The notes beneath the pieces were generated by a model. It was not told where the DNA came from, did not search any database, and was given only the letters and a program-made list of their open reading frames with translations. 64,000 nt of DNA, taken from Nitrospiraceae bacterium UBA2600 (GTDB taxonomy: Bacteria > Nitrospirota > Thermodesulfovibrionia > Thermodesulfovibrionales > Thermodesulfovibrionaceae). The stretch covers positions 28,648 through 92,647 of the forward strand of contig DDKK01000031.1 in the NCBI GenBank assembly GCA_002339325.1, in the 5' to 3' direction. Each line of letters starts with the position of its first letter. The stretch's first letter is position 1. This document shows positions 17,198 to 26,692 of this stretch, piece after piece. The position numbers and the translations under genes were made by a program.

Positions 17198-17839
17198 TTA
17201 TTTATTTTTACCTGCATCTACATACTTCTTTGCCATCTCGGCAAAAGGCGATTTAGGAAAATCCTTAATAAGCTTTTCATAGTATCTGAGAGATTCCTCT
17301 TTGTTTTCATTCTCATAAATTTTTCCAAGTTGATATAAAGCAAAATCTTTTAAAATCTCGGATTTTCCACTCACTATCTCATTAAGCTTTTTTACGGCTT
17401 CTGCTTTTTCATTGCGTTTCAGATAAATAGTCGCTATTCTTACCATTGCAAGATTAGTAAAGTTAATATCATTACTTGCTACCACCTTATTTAAAACCTC
17501 TAAAGCCTTGTCTTTTTGCCCTGCCATATCATAGGCATAACCTGCATTGAGAAGATATGTGAGGTTACTTCTCTTGTTATAGGCTTCCATGAATAGCTGT
17601 GCAGCCTTCATATATCTCTGTTCTTTAGATATGTCCACATTTTTTATAATTCCAAAGTAATACTTGTAGGCTTCTGATTCAAGTTCCTTAGCGTCCGTTT
17701 GTTGTTTTACAGTATAAAGGTAAACACCCAAAACTATTAAAATTATTAAAAATACAGCTGCCGATATGAAAATAAGCTTTTTTTTCTGTAAATTTAATTT
17801 TTCCCTAAAATTTTCCATGTGTTCAACATGTTGTTTCAT
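17198..17839 (-). CDS. Membrane-anchored TPR-repeat protein
   Basis: The 213-aa protein has a short charged N-terminus, one transmembrane helix (about 23-45) and a region of tetratricopeptide repeats facing the periplasm. The topology is like YfgM/BamD-type helpers. It overlaps the PHP gene upstream by ATGA and has an AAGGAGG Shine-Dalgarno, so it is the last gene of the operon starting at 19419. Its specific function is unknown. Confidence 0.75.
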   Translation of the reverse strand: MKQHVEHMENFREKLNLQKKKLIFISAAVFLIILIVLGVYLYTVKQQTDAKELESEAYKYYFGIIKNVDISKEQRYMKAAQLFMEAYNKRSNLTYLLNAGYAYDMAGQKDKALEVLNKVVASNDINFTNLAMVRIATIYLKRNEKAEAVKKLNEIVSGKSEILKDFALYQLGKIYENENKEESLRYYEKLIKDFPKSPFAEMAKKYVDAGKNK

Positions 17840-18486
17840 GCAGTTTTCCTCCTTACAATGTCCTCCATATTTCTAAATATCTCTTGTATATCCGTATCTG
17901 AAAGACCTGCACCTTTTAATATCCGGCAGGCAAAATCTTTCGAAATTAAATCTCCTGGAGAATGGGCATCTGTATTTATTACTAACTTGGCAGAGTATTT
18001 TTGGGCAAGCCTTGCTACGTGTCCATTACTTAAGCTGTGTCCCTTTCGAGCTGTTATTTCAAGAGAAATACCCCTGTTTGACGCTTCCTTTACTTCCTCT
18101 TCAGATATCAAGCCTGGATGTGCAAGAATATCAATGTCTGACTGAAGGGCTGCTTTGTTTGTTCCCTCTTTAACTGGTTCTACAAGAGTTTCACCGTGCA
18201 CAACTACTATCTTTGCTCCGAGCGTTCTTGCCTCTTTTGCAAGTTCCGGAATACTCGCCGGCGGAACATGAGTAATCTCTATTCCTGGAATCAAAACTAA
18301 AGGCGTATAGGGCTGGATTTCCTTTAAAACTTTTACCAGTCGGGGTATAATAAAATCTATATTTGAATGGTCTGCATGGTCGGTTATAGCAAGAGCTCTG
18401 TAACCAATAGCCTCAGCCCTCCTGATAATCTCAGCAGGAATAAGCTCACCATCACTGAAAACGCTATGAATATGAAAATCTATCAT
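17836..18486 (-). CDS. PHP-domain metal-dependent phosphoesterase
   Basis: The 216-aa protein shows all PHP metal-binding motifs in order: HIHSVFSDGE, TDHADHS, VHGE, AHPG and NTDAHSP. PHP enzymes hydrolyse phosphoesters such as histidinol phosphate; related standalone proteins act on nucleotides. No histidine genes are nearby, so the substrate is open. It overlaps both neighbours by 4 nt. Confidence 0.85.
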   Translation of the reverse strand: MIDFHIHSVFSDGELIPAEIIRRAEAIGYRALAITDHADHSNIDFIIPRLVKVLKEIQPYTPLVLIPGIEITHVPPASIPELAKEARTLGAKIVVVHGETLVEPVKEGTNKAALQSDIDILAHPGLISEEEVKEASNRGISLEITARKGHSLSNGHVARLAQKYSAKLVINTDAHSPGDLISKDFACRILKGAGLSDTDIQEIFRNMEDIVRRKTA

Positions 18487-19043
18487 TTGAGAAACTCGAG
18501 CATCTTTTTAAATTCTGCTGTGCCTGCTTTTCTTAAAATCTGAAATATTAGCGTCTCTGTGCAAGTAACAATTCCTCCCGCCTGACCAATAATTTCAAGT
18601 CCTGTTTTCCAATCTTCTTTTCTTCGGCTACACACTGCATCTTTGGGAACAAAAATCACATAATCTCTTGCAAGAAAATCTAATGCCGTCTGCAAGATAC
18701 ATACGTGAGTTTCCATGCCTATTAAAATAACTTTTTTTCGTTCTTTTTCGAGAAATTTTTGCATAAATTTTTCTTCTCCGGGGCAGCTAAAGTGAAGCTT
18801 TTCTATTGGCTCTTCTTCCATAAAAATTTTGATATTCTGCAGAGTTTGACCAAGACCTTTAGGATACTGTTCCGTAAAAATAACTGGAATATTAAAAATT
18901 TTGGCAAGATTCAAAATTTTAGTTGCATTACTGAGTATTTTATCAAGAATTTCTTTTTTCATGGCATTTGCTAATTTTTCCTGAAAATCTACAGCAACAA
19001 TTAGAGCCTCTTCAGAATTAAGAAAAAATTTATCTACAGACAT
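18483..19043 (-). CDS. Isochorismatase-family cysteine hydrolase
   Basis: The 186-aa protein is of the isochorismatase/nicotinamidase superfamily. The catalytic aspartate is in VAVDFQEKL and the cysteine in GMETHVCI. Length is normal for small hydrolases such as YcaC. The exact substrate cannot be read from sequence. A GGAGGAG Shine-Dalgarno lies within the upstream regulator gene, which it overlaps by 14 nt. Confidence 0.83.
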   Translation of the reverse strand: MSVDKFFLNSEEALIVAVDFQEKLANAMKKEILDKILSNATKILNLAKIFNIPVIFTEQYPKGLGQTLQNIKIFMEEEPIEKLHFSCPGEEKFMQKFLEKERKKVILIGMETHVCILQTALDFLARDYVIFVPKDAVCSRRKEDWKTGLEIIGQAGGIVTCTETLIFQILRKAGTAEFKKMLEFLK

Positions 19044-19419
19044 TTGTCTCCTCCTCAGCCAGTTCTCTCAAAAGTTTTATTATATCATCAATCTTAAAAG
19101 GTTTGGTAATATACCATTTAACGCCGAGTTCTCTTGCTGTTTGTTTATCAATCTCCTGACCTTTTGCAGTGAGTATAACGACTTTCATATTCCACGAAGG
19201 AGGTTCATTTTGAAGGATTCGACATATTTCAAATCCGTTTAGCTTCGGCATCATTATATCAAGGAAGACAATGTCGGGTTTTTCTTTTTTTATCAATTCA
19301 AGTCCTTCAAGACCGTCAGCAGCCTCAAGAGTTTCGATATCCAAATTCTCTATTTCGTCAATTATTTGAAGCATTAATTCCCTTATAATAGCCTCATCAT
19401 CTACAATTAGAATTCTCAT
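19030..19419 (-). CDS. CheY-like single-domain response regulator
   Basis: The 129-aa protein is one receiver domain with the acidic pair (VDDE), the phospho-acceptor aspartate in FLDIMMP and the conserved lysine in TKPF. It has no output domain. It leads an operon with an isochorismatase, a PHP phosphoesterase and a TPR protein. The partner kinase is not in the window. Confidence 0.88.
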   Translation of the reverse strand: MRILIVDDEAIIRELMLQIIDEIENLDIETLEAADGLEGLELIKKEKPDIVFLDIMMPKLNGFEICRILQNEPPSWNMKVVILTAKGQEIDKQTARELGVKWYITKPFKIDDIIKLLRELAEEETNVCR

Positions 19420-19524
19420 TGCAACTCCTCCCTAAAGGAATAATTGAAAATTCTTATTCTTTACGCAGATAGGTTACAGAAAGTCCCATTAAAAAATCAA
19501 GATAGGCTATCTTTTTTAAAACAA

Positions 19525-19605
19525 TGCGAGAGGAGGGATTTGAACCCTCACGGGTCTCCCCACTGGATTCTAAGTCCAGCGCGTCTGCCGTTCCGCCACT
19601 CTCGC
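19525..19605 (-). tRNA. tRNA-Leu, anticodon UAG
   Basis: On the minus strand the sequence folds as a class II tRNA: a 7-bp acceptor stem (GCGAGAG/CTCTCGC), an anticodon loop CTTAGAA giving anticodon TAG, a variable arm, a GGTTCAAATCC T-arm and discriminator A. CCA is not encoded, so the cca product at 21237 would be needed. It lies upstream of the response regulator on the same strand. Confidence 0.95.
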
Positions 19606-19707
19606 TTAATTTTAATCTGAAGGAGTTTGAAATTCTCGGCAAATTATTTCTTATTATAGAACATTTTTACATTTTTTTCATGCTTATGGGCAGTAAATTT
19701 TTTATAA

Positions 19708-20772
19708 CTAATCTTTGAAGTTTTCTCTAATTTTAAGGAAAGCATCCAAGTTGTCAATAAAAAGAGAGAAAAGTTTAGGGTCAAAAAAAACGGGCGAATC
19801 TTTTTTCATCAGACCTATGGCTTGGTCTATTGAAAAAGCTGGTCTGTAAACTCTGTTTGAAGTAAGAGCATCAAATACATCGCATATTGACACAATTCTT
19901 GCATAAATGTGAATTTCCTCTCCTTTTAGTCCTTTGGGATAACCTGAGCCATCCCATCTTTCATGATGTTGTTTTGCTATTATTTTACCTGCCTGGAGTG
20001 TTCTTAATCTCGGGTCAGATTCGAGAATTTTAGCACCTATCACTGTATGAAGTTTTATTATTTCAAACTCCTCAGATGTAAGGGGACCTGGTTTTCTTAA
20101 AATTCTGTCTGGAATACCAACCTTTCCTACGTCATGAAGCGGAGAAGCAAAGAATACAAGATTTTGCTCATAATCAGATAAGCCAGCCATTTGTGCAAGC
20201 AATTTAGAATAGTAGCTCATTCTCCTGATGTGTTGCCCTGTCTCTTCATCTCTAGACTCGGAAATCATACCGAGTTTAACTACCATTTCGTATTCTGCTT
20301 CTTTGGCTAAATCAAGGGCACTTTGTAGTTCTTTTGTCTTTCTTCTAACTTCTTTCTGTAAAATTTCATTTAAGTCTCTTATTATATCGTGATATTTTTT
20401 TATTTGAAGATTATTGGTAACTCTTAATTTTAGCTCCTCTGCATCAAATGGTTTTGATAGAAAGTCATTGGCACCGATTTTAAGGGCATTCTTCCTCTCT
20501 TTGTCGTCTCCTGAAAGCACTATAACTGGAATTTGAGAGGTTGACACTTCCGATTTTAAAATTTTTAAAACTTCTATTCCGTTTAGTTTTGGCATTCTTA
20601 AATCTAAGATTATGACATCGGGCGAGTGGGTTTTAAGAATTTCAAGAGCTTCTTCTCCGTTACTTGCGGTAAGAACAGTTATGTTTGGGTCATCAGCGAA
20701 AATTGCTGTTATTAACTCAAGATTGATGAACTCATCATCAACAGCAAGTATCTTTGAGACTTCATCAAGCAT
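19708..20772 (-). CDS. Response regulator with HD-GYP cyclic-di-GMP phosphodiesterase domain
   Basis: From the ATG at 20772 the protein is 354 aa: a receiver domain (about 1-125, phospho-acceptor in ILDLRMP), a short coiled linker and an HD-GYP domain. The catalytic HD is in HDVGKVGIPD and the GYP in WDGSGYP. HD-GYP enzymes degrade cyclic di-GMP, so this could act on the signal read by the PilZ protein at 3380. The open frame extends to 20931, but that part covers the divergent dtd start and codes nothing familiar, so the shorter start is better. Confidence 0.88.
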   Translation of the reverse strand: MLDEVSKILAVDDEFINLELITAIFADDPNITVLTASNGEEALEILKTHSPDVIILDLRMPKLNGIEVLKILKSEVSTSQIPVIVLSGDDKERKNALKIGANDFLSKPFDAEELKLRVTNNLQIKKYHDIIRDLNEILQKEVRRKTKELQSALDLAKEAEYEMVVKLGMISESRDEETGQHIRRMSYYSKLLAQMAGLSDYEQNLVFFASPLHDVGKVGIPDRILRKPGPLTSEEFEIIKLHTVIGAKILESDPRLRTLQAGKIIAKQHHERWDGSGYPKGLKGEEIHIYARIVSICDVFDALTSNRVYRPAFSIDQAIGLMKKDSPVFFDPKLFSLFIDNLDAFLKIRENFKD

Positions 20773-20776
20773 AATA

Positions 20777-20785
20777 TGATATATT
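20777..20785 (+). promoter_or_regulatory. Extended -10 of the dtd-cca promoter
   Basis: TGaTATATT lies 7 nt before the dtd ATG, with no Shine-Dalgarno between. It falls in the roughly 20 bp between the divergent HD-GYP and dtd starts, so the two promoters must overlap. A leaderless dtd transcript is expected. Confidence 0.4.
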
Positions 20786-20792
20786 AACATAA

Positions 20793-21233
20793 ATGATTGC
20801 ATTAATTCAGAGAGTATCAAATGCATCTGTTGACATAAACGAGAAAAGATATTCGGAGATAGTAAAGGGACTACTGGTCTTTGTTGGAATTGAAAGGAAT
20901 GACCAGCGTAAAGATGCAGATTATCTTGCAAATAAAATTGTTAATATGAGAATTTTTGAAGATGACGCTGGAAAGATGAATCTTTCCATAAAGGACATAA
21001 AGGGAGAGATAATGATTGTATCGGAGTTTACTTTAGCAGGAGATTGCAGAAAAGGTTTAAGGCCTTCTTTTGAAAAAGCCATGCCTCCACAAGAAGCAGA
21101 AAAACTCTACCGATATTTTATTGAAAAGATTAAAGGTTACGGAATAAATGTAAAAGAAGGGCTTTTCAGAAGTTTCATGAAGGTAAACTTAACAAATGAA
21201 GGGCCTGTGACATTTATATTAAGTTCGAGATAG
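20793..21233 (+). CDS. dtd: D-aminoacyl-tRNA deacylase
   Basis: The 146-aa protein removes D-amino acids and glycine wrongly loaded on tRNA. It has MIALIQRV at the start, SEFTLAGDCRKGLRPSF in the middle and the NEGPVTF motif near the end, where family members carry the Gly-Pro cross-subunit motif. Length is typical. It is followed 3 nt later by cca. Confidence 0.95.
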   Translation: MIALIQRVSNASVDINEKRYSEIVKGLLVFVGIERNDQRKDADYLANKIVNMRIFEDDAGKMNLSIKDIKGEIMIVSEFTLAGDCRKGLRPSFEKAMPPQEAEKLYRYFIEKIKGYGINVKEGLFRSFMKVNLTNEGPVTFILSSR

Positions 21234-21236
21234 AGC

Positions 21237-22475
21237 ATGTTTGAAGATTTGCTAAAAAACGATATCTACACAGAAGTTGTTAATTTTTTATCTGAAAAAA
21301 ATCTCTCCGAATTATCTTTTGTAGTGGGTGGCACTCTGAGGGATTTACTCCTAAAAAGAGAGATAAAAGATATTGATTTTGCAATCAAAGGAGACACAAT
21401 AAAACTTGCAAAAGAATTCTCAAAAAAGATTGGAGGAACTTTTGTCCTCTTAGATGAACATTTCTCTATAGGCAGAATTGTTAAAGACGATATCACTATC
21501 GATTTTTCTGAAATAAGAGGTAAATCAATAGAGTCAGACTTAATGGAAAGGGATTTTACAATTAATGCCATTGCTTTCAGTATAGCCTCTAATAAAATCA
21601 TAGACCCTCTCAACGGCATGAGAGATATAGAGAAAAAGAAGATAAAAATGGTCAATGAGGAAAATCTAAAAATAGACCCCCTCAGAATACTCAGAGCATA
21701 CAGGTTTAATGCCACTTTAAATTTTGATATAGAAAACAAAACAAGAGACGCACTAAAGAGAAATGCGCCCTTACTAAGAATTACAGCAAAAGAAAGGATT
21801 AAGGAAGAAATATGGAAAATATTTGCAACTGATTTTAGTCTAAAAACAGTTGAGCTAATGCTGGAAGATGAAATTTTTAATTCAATTTTTAAATTTTCAG
21901 AGATTCTTAAACCTAAATACAACACTAAAGCCCTATCAATAATAGAAGAAATTCTGCGAAAACCTGAAAATATATTCTCTAACTTCAAGATAAATCAACC
22001 TTATATTAAGGTTTGTCTTAAATTTGCTGCTCTATTTGGTTTTCAGGCCACTCAATTGATAAGACAAATAAAACCTTCAAAAAGAGAGGAGAGATTCATA
22101 GAAAAACTGATAGAAGCAGAAAAAAGCTTAAGAAAAATAGAAAATCTATTCGATAAAGTTAATTTTATAAGACAATACGAAAGTATTTTTTATCCTGCTT
22201 TAATATATAGCGTAAGCACAGACCCACTTGCCACTTCAAGATTGTGGTTTTACAGGGAAATGGAGGGTTTTTATAAAAAGATTTATCTTAAAAATAAGAA
22301 AAAGACTCCTCTCATACGAGGAGATGACCTCATAAATATGGGTATGGAACCTTCTCCAACTATAGGACATCTTCTTGAGAGAGTTGAACTCCTCACTTTA
22401 GCCGGTAAATTATCAACTAAAGAGGATGCTCTTGAATATATAAGGAATTATCCAAATTTAAGACAAAAAACTTAA
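21237..22475 (+). CDS. cca: CCA-adding tRNA nucleotidyltransferase / poly(A) polymerase family
   Basis: The 412-aa protein has the class II nucleotidyltransferase head (GGTLRDLLL, DIDFAIKGD), the ERDFTINAIAFS segment and the DPLRILRAYRF motif. The C-terminal half is divergent. It should build or repair the CCA end of tRNAs, which the tRNA-Leu in this window does not encode. A poly(A) polymerase or half-specific (A- or CC-adding) role cannot be excluded from sequence alone. Confidence 0.85.
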   Translation: MFEDLLKNDIYTEVVNFLSEKNLSELSFVVGGTLRDLLLKREIKDIDFAIKGDTIKLAKEFSKKIGGTFVLLDEHFSIGRIVKDDITIDFSEIRGKSIESDLMERDFTINAIAFSIASNKIIDPLNGMRDIEKKKIKMVNEENLKIDPLRILRAYRFNATLNFDIENKTRDALKRNAPLLRITAKERIKEEIWKIFATDFSLKTVELMLEDEIFNSIFKFSEILKPKYNTKALSIIEEILRKPENIFSNFKINQPYIKVCLKFAALFGFQATQLIRQIKPSKREERFIEKLIEAEKSLRKIENLFDKVNFIRQYESIFYPALIYSVSTDPLATSRLWFYREMEGFYKKIYLKNKKKTPLIRGDDLINMGMEPSPTIGHLLERVELLTLAGKLSTKEDALEYIRNYPNLRQKT

Positions 22476-22529
22476 AAATTCTATTTTGATATTTTTAGTG
22501 GTATAAATTAAAGAATACAATGAACTGAT

Positions 22530-22805
22530 TTATTCAAGCAGAATCAATAATTCATTCGTTCGCTCTTCAAGTTTTTTAAATTGTTTTTTCGTCTCTTCAA
22601 GTTCCATTCTGACCTCATAAAGTTCATCGGCAATGTAAAGACATGTAAGAATGGCTGCCCTTAATGGTGGCATATTTGCATTCTGCTCATAAACTTTCCT
22701 TAGTTTTTTATCCACATAGGCAGCCAGCTCTTGTATATATTCAGCGTCTTTCTCTCCTTTTATAGTATATTTTTGACCCAGTATATATACTTCTGCTTTA
22801 TGCAT
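22530..22805 (-). CDS. zapA: Cell division protein ZapA
   Basis: The 91-aa protein has the ZapA N-terminal EVYILGQKYTIKG, the AAYVDKKLR helix and a C-terminal coiled coil. ZapA crosslinks FtsZ filaments at midcell. It overlaps the coiled-coil gene upstream by 8 nt and is the last gene of the aroC-slt-zapB-zapA run. Confidence 0.88.
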   Translation of the reverse strand: MHKAEVYILGQKYTIKGEKDAEYIQELAAYVDKKLRKVYEQNANMPPLRAAILTCLYIADELYEVRMELEETKKQFKKLEERTNELLILLE

Positions 22806-23004
22806 GGGCTTCCAGTTCGAGCTCTTTCAGAAGTTCCTCAATCTGCTTTTTTATTGCCTCTCTTTCTGATACAAGTGTTTCTATTTCCTGATTTTTTACT
22901 CTTAAAGCTTCTTCAAGGCTTTTAACTTTTTTTGTCAATTCCTCTTTTTCCTGTTTGAGAATCCTGATTCTTTCAAGAGCTGATAGAATTTTTTCCTCAA
23001 TCAT
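22798..23004 (-). CDS. Small coiled-coil protein, ZapB-like
   Basis: The 68-aa protein is almost entirely coiled coil rich in Glu, Lys and Leu. It lies directly before zapA, the place where ZapB-like or YgfE-linked coiled-coil proteins occur. A cell-division role is inferred from size and position; the sequence itself is low in specific signals. Start and stop overlap both neighbours. Confidence 0.65.
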   Translation of the reverse strand: MIEEKILSALERIRILKQEKEELTKKVKSLEEALRVKNQEIETLVSEREAIKKQIEELLKELELEAHA

Positions 23005-24911
23005 AAACTTCCTCCCTTAATTTTTATTATTTTTGAAATATTCTCTCTGTCAAGTTTCTGTTCTGCTCTTAAATACTCAAAATATGAAGACATAACTCGC
23101 TGGACATAGTTTCTCGTTTCTGCAAAGGGTATGTCTTCCATAAATTCATCTACTCCTTTGTAGTTATTACTATTTAGCCACGACCATACTGCCTTTTCTC
23201 CAGCATTATAGGCAGCCACAGCAAAAACTACACTACCAAACTCTTCTATGAGACTTCTAAGATAATTACTTCCAATAAGTATGTTCTTTTCGTGTTCAAA
23301 AAGCTCCATGTCTTTGTTGAAATTTATCCCTATCTTTCTGCCTTCCCTTCTTGCCGTATCTGGCATAAGCTGCATAAGACCAACTGCTCCAGCCGGAGAG
23401 ATTGCCATTCTGTCAAACCTTGACTCTTCTCTCATTATGGCAAATATGAGGTAAGGGTCTAAATTTAATTTTCTCGACGCTTTGATTACGGAGTCTTTAT
23501 AAGCTTGAGGATAAAGTAATTCCTGAAAATTCCACTTGTTCGGCACTTTTGATATTAATCTTACAGAAGTTGGATAGTCACCAAGTTCTTGAAGAATTTT
23601 GCTAAAAAATGGAATGGCTTCATTATCTCTGTTGTCCTTTAAAAGATGCTTTATCTCTCTCAAAGCTTCTTCTCTAAAACCTGCCTTTAGCAGAATTTCA
23701 ATTCTTTTAGTCACTGTAAATTCTCTGATTAATCGATTCTGTTGGGAGATTAAATTTGCCTTTCCCTTCATGTAAAGTAAATAGGAGTATATATCTCCCT
23801 GCTTAAAGGGAATATTCTTATATGTTGTTGTAACAACGCCTTTAGTTTCGTTTATTTTGTCAATCCAGTAAAGATATTTTAATTTTCCATAGGAGCTGTA
23901 GAGCTCTTGAAGTATGTTCTTTGCTTCTTCGTATTCTCCGCTGTTGTAATAATTCCATGCCATGCTCCATAAAGCATCCTCTCTTGATTCAGGATATTTT
24001 GCAATAACTGTTTTGAGTATCTTCGATGCTTCTTTATGTGCCCCTGCTCTTCTTTTTATGTTTGCATAATTGATAAATACGTCCGCCATTCTTTGGTCAT
24101 CGGATTTCAAATAAGATGGCACTTCTTTTTCAAAGGTGGAAAAATCTTTTGCTCTAAGAAGTGCTCTTGCCCGCCAGTATTTATCTGCACAGTTTTTAAA
24201 TACTTCTGCTGCCTCCGTATATTTCTTTTGCATGAATAATGAATAGCCTATAGTATGAAGTATTTCGTTTTTATCTGAATTTTTTGCCAAGGAAAGAGCC
24301 TCTTTTAGATACTTCTCTGCTTTTTTGAATTGATAAGCACTATTTAATGCCTTGGCTTTTTTAAGAAGGTCTTTGGCTGTAATATCCTCTTTTGAAAGTT
24401 CAGATTCAGCCCTGTCAGCTAATGATGACGAAGTAATAAATACCTCTTTGAACAATTTCTTTGCTTTTTCAACCTGTCCTTTCTCTTTGAGATATTGAGC
24501 ATACTCAAATTTAACTGAAATATCCTCTGAGTATTCATTAACGAAAGATTCATAGAGAATTTCGACATTAGAGCTATTTATTTTCTTGGATAATCCGATT
24601 TCCATTTTTCTTGCCTCTTTTATAAGAGGAGAACGAGGATAATTCTTTTTTATCTCTTCTATGTCTTTCAATGCAGCTTCATACTTCTGCAATCCTGTGT
24701 AGGCAGTAGCTCGCCAAAGAAAAATATAATCACCTATTTCTTTAAGCTCAAGAAGAGAATTTGTAAATAGCTCCTCTGCTTTTTTGTAATCTCCGCAGGC
24801 AAGATATTTCTTGCCTTCAACTATCATGCCTATGGATGAATCCTGTGAGAGCGTTGCCGATGGAAGAACTATTAGCAGAAGAGTGCTTAAAAGAAGATAT
24901 ACATATCTCAT
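23001..24911 (-). CDS. slt: Soluble lytic transglycosylase, Slt70-like
   Basis: The 636-aa protein has a signal peptide, a long superhelical region of TPR-like repeats (about 30-450) and a C-terminal SLT domain with the catalytic glutamate in MREESRFD, then GAVGLMQLMP and AAYNAGE. It cleaves peptidoglycan in the periplasm. The ATG overlaps the aroC stop. It is the second lytic transglycosylase in the window. Confidence 0.93.
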   Translation of the reverse strand: MRYVYLLLSTLLLIVLPSATLSQDSSIGMIVEGKKYLACGDYKKAEELFTNSLLELKEIGDYIFLWRATAYTGLQKYEAALKDIEEIKKNYPRSPLIKEARKMEIGLSKKINSSNVEILYESFVNEYSEDISVKFEYAQYLKEKGQVEKAKKLFKEVFITSSSLADRAESELSKEDITAKDLLKKAKALNSAYQFKKAEKYLKEALSLAKNSDKNEILHTIGYSLFMQKKYTEAAEVFKNCADKYWRARALLRAKDFSTFEKEVPSYLKSDDQRMADVFINYANIKRRAGAHKEASKILKTVIAKYPESREDALWSMAWNYYNSGEYEEAKNILQELYSSYGKLKYLYWIDKINETKGVVTTTYKNIPFKQGDIYSYLLYMKGKANLISQQNRLIREFTVTKRIEILLKAGFREEALREIKHLLKDNRDNEAIPFFSKILQELGDYPTSVRLISKVPNKWNFQELLYPQAYKDSVIKASRKLNLDPYLIFAIMREESRFDRMAISPAGAVGLMQLMPDTARREGRKIGINFNKDMELFEHEKNILIGSNYLRSLIEEFGSVVFAVAAYNAGEKAVWSWLNSNNYKGVDEFMEDIPFAETRNYVQRVMSSYFEYLRAEQKLDRENISKIIKIKGGSL

Positions 24912-26083
24912 CTCAAATTTATCCTTGCCATGTAGTTTTCGAAGTTGGAATAAACCTCATCTATGCTGTCGCCACCAAATTTTTCAACAAAAGCCTCTGC
25001 AATATGCCATGCCAAAACAGCTTCTCCTATAACACTTGCAGCAGGCACAGCACATACATCAGAACGCTCATAGGATGCCAAGACGGATTCTTTAGTAATT
25101 ATGTCAACAGATTTAAGAGGTTTTCTCAATGTTGGAATGGGCTTCATGGTAGCTTTTACTATTATGGGCATTCCGTTTGACATTCCTCCCTCTATGCCTC
25201 CCATGTGATTTGTCTTACGAAAAAATTTTTCTTCGTAGAAAATCTCATCCATAACCTCTGAACCAAATTTCTCACCTACTCTAACACCGTCTCCAATCTC
25301 CACAGCTTTTATAGCCTGTATGCTCATGAATCCTCCTGCTATTCGTCCGTCAAGCTTTCTGTCCCAATGAACATAACTTCCAAGTCCAACTGGCACACCT
25401 ACTGCAAATACCACAAAAGTTCCACCAACACTGTCACCATTCTTGATTGCCCTGTCAATGGCTTCTATAAATTCTGGCTCATAATCTTTCAAAGGACATC
25501 TAACGGTGGATTTCTCCGCATCAGCGGCAAGCAAAAGGAGTTCTTCGTCATTTAAAGTCTCCATAGTTAACTTTAAAGAGACCGGGCCGATGGAGTTAAC
25601 AAAACTTCCAATCTGTATGTTAAAAATTCTCAAAAACTGTTTTGCCACTGCTCCTATGGCAACCCGCATGGCAGTTTCCCGAGCAGAGGAACGCTCAAGA
25701 ACGTTTCTTATGTCTATATGGGCATATTTTATAGCTCCGGCAATATCTGCATGTCCAGGTCTTGGTCTTGTCACTGGAGGTATGCTTCCATTAAAAATTT
25801 GTTCAACCGCCATGCCCTTATCCCAGTTGACCCAGTCCCGATTTTGTATATATAAACATATGGGAGAACCAATAGTCTTACCCCATCGAACTCCCGAGAG
25901 AATCTCAACTTCGTCGGACTCTATTTTCATTCTTCCACCTCTTCCATACCCCTGTTGCCTTCTCTTTAATTCCTGATTAATCTCTTCTATCGAAAAAGAC
26001 ATTCCAGCAGGTATACCCTCAATTATTCCTATTAAGCCCTTTCCGTGTGATTCTCCTGCGCTGAGGTATCTTATCATAGCCAT
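24908..26083 (-). CDS. aroC: Chorismate synthase
   Basis: AroC makes chorismate from EPSP, the last shikimate-pathway step, with reduced FMN. The 391-aa protein has the GESHGKGL signature near the N-terminus, the GRGGRM segment and the RSDVCAVPAASVIGE region. A flavin reductase-like gene lies directly upstream on the same strand and might supply reduced flavin; that link is inference. The gene lacks a clear Shine-Dalgarno. Confidence 0.96.
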   Translation of the reverse strand: MAMIRYLSAGESHGKGLIGIIEGIPAGMSFSIEEINQELKRRQQGYGRGGRMKIESDEVEILSGVRWGKTIGSPICLYIQNRDWVNWDKGMAVEQIFNGSIPPVTRPRPGHADIAGAIKYAHIDIRNVLERSSARETAMRVAIGAVAKQFLRIFNIQIGSFVNSIGPVSLKLTMETLNDEELLLLAADAEKSTVRCPLKDYEPEFIEAIDRAIKNGDSVGGTFVVFAVGVPVGLGSYVHWDRKLDGRIAGGFMSIQAIKAVEIGDGVRVGEKFGSEVMDEIFYEEKFFRKTNHMGGIEGGMSNGMPIIVKATMKPIPTLRKPLKSVDIITKESVLASYERSDVCAVPAASVIGEAVLAWHIAEAFVEKFGGDSIDEVYSNFENYMARINLR

Positions 26084-26096
26084 ATTTTAAAAGATA

Positions 26097-26630
26097 TCAA
26101 GCTAATTTTTCATCTTTGAAGTAAACAACTTTTCTGCCTCCAAGATGCATAGGAACAGTATCAGAAATCCACATGGCTCTCTTAAAGTATCTATCATCTA
26201 CCTTTACAGATAAAACTTCGCCAATAAAGGCATAGCATTCACCAACATCAATACTCTGCGTTAACCTACACTCTATCCATCCTGCACAATTTTTTATAAG
26301 AGGAGCTGAAATATGGTCTGCCTTTATTTTTTCTAATTTAGCTTCTTTAAACTTATCAACTTTTCTACCTGATTTACTACCGCATATCCATATTGCTTTT
26401 TCCATTTCTTTTGTAGGAATGTTTACGGCAAATTCTCTTTTTTCAATGATAAGCTCTGCTGTATAATGGCTCTTTGCAACACATACAATAATCATCGGAG
26501 GCTCTTCACTAACAGGGGTTGCCCATGCACAAGACATAACATTATGCTCTCCATTTTTTCCCGCTGAGGTTAGAAAAAATACCACTTTAGGATGAAGAAG
26601 TCTGTAAAAATTTTCTTTTACCTCTCTCAT
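26097..26630 (-). CDS. Flavin reductase-like domain protein (flavoredoxin type)
   Basis: The 177-aa protein matches the FMN-binding flavin reductase-like family, with TSAGKNGEHNVMSCAWATPVS near the start and the EFAVNIP strand. Such proteins in anaerobes bind FMN and shuttle electrons. A GGAGGA Shine-Dalgarno precedes the ATG. It is first in the aroC operon. Confidence 0.85.
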   Translation of the reverse strand: MREVKENFYRLLHPKVVFFLTSAGKNGEHNVMSCAWATPVSEEPPMIIVCVAKSHYTAELIIEKREFAVNIPTKEMEKAIWICGSKSGRKVDKFKEAKLEKIKADHISAPLIKNCAGWIECRLTQSIDVGECYAFIGEVLSVKVDDRYFKRAMWISDTVPMHLGGRKVVYFKDEKLA

Positions 26631-26692
26631 ATTCTCCTCCTAACGACTTTTTATTTCTATTTTAACTTTTTACTTTTATTCTGCGTTTAAGT

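Noticed and set aside
20773..20931. N-terminal extension of the HD-GYP regulator
   Set aside because: The extra 53 codons are antisense to the dtd start, have no family similarity, and the receiver domain begins right after the ATG at 20772.
24811..25180. Plus-strand open frames opposite aroC and slt
   Set aside because: They are shadows of two well-supported minus-strand genes, with no ribosome site or family similarity.
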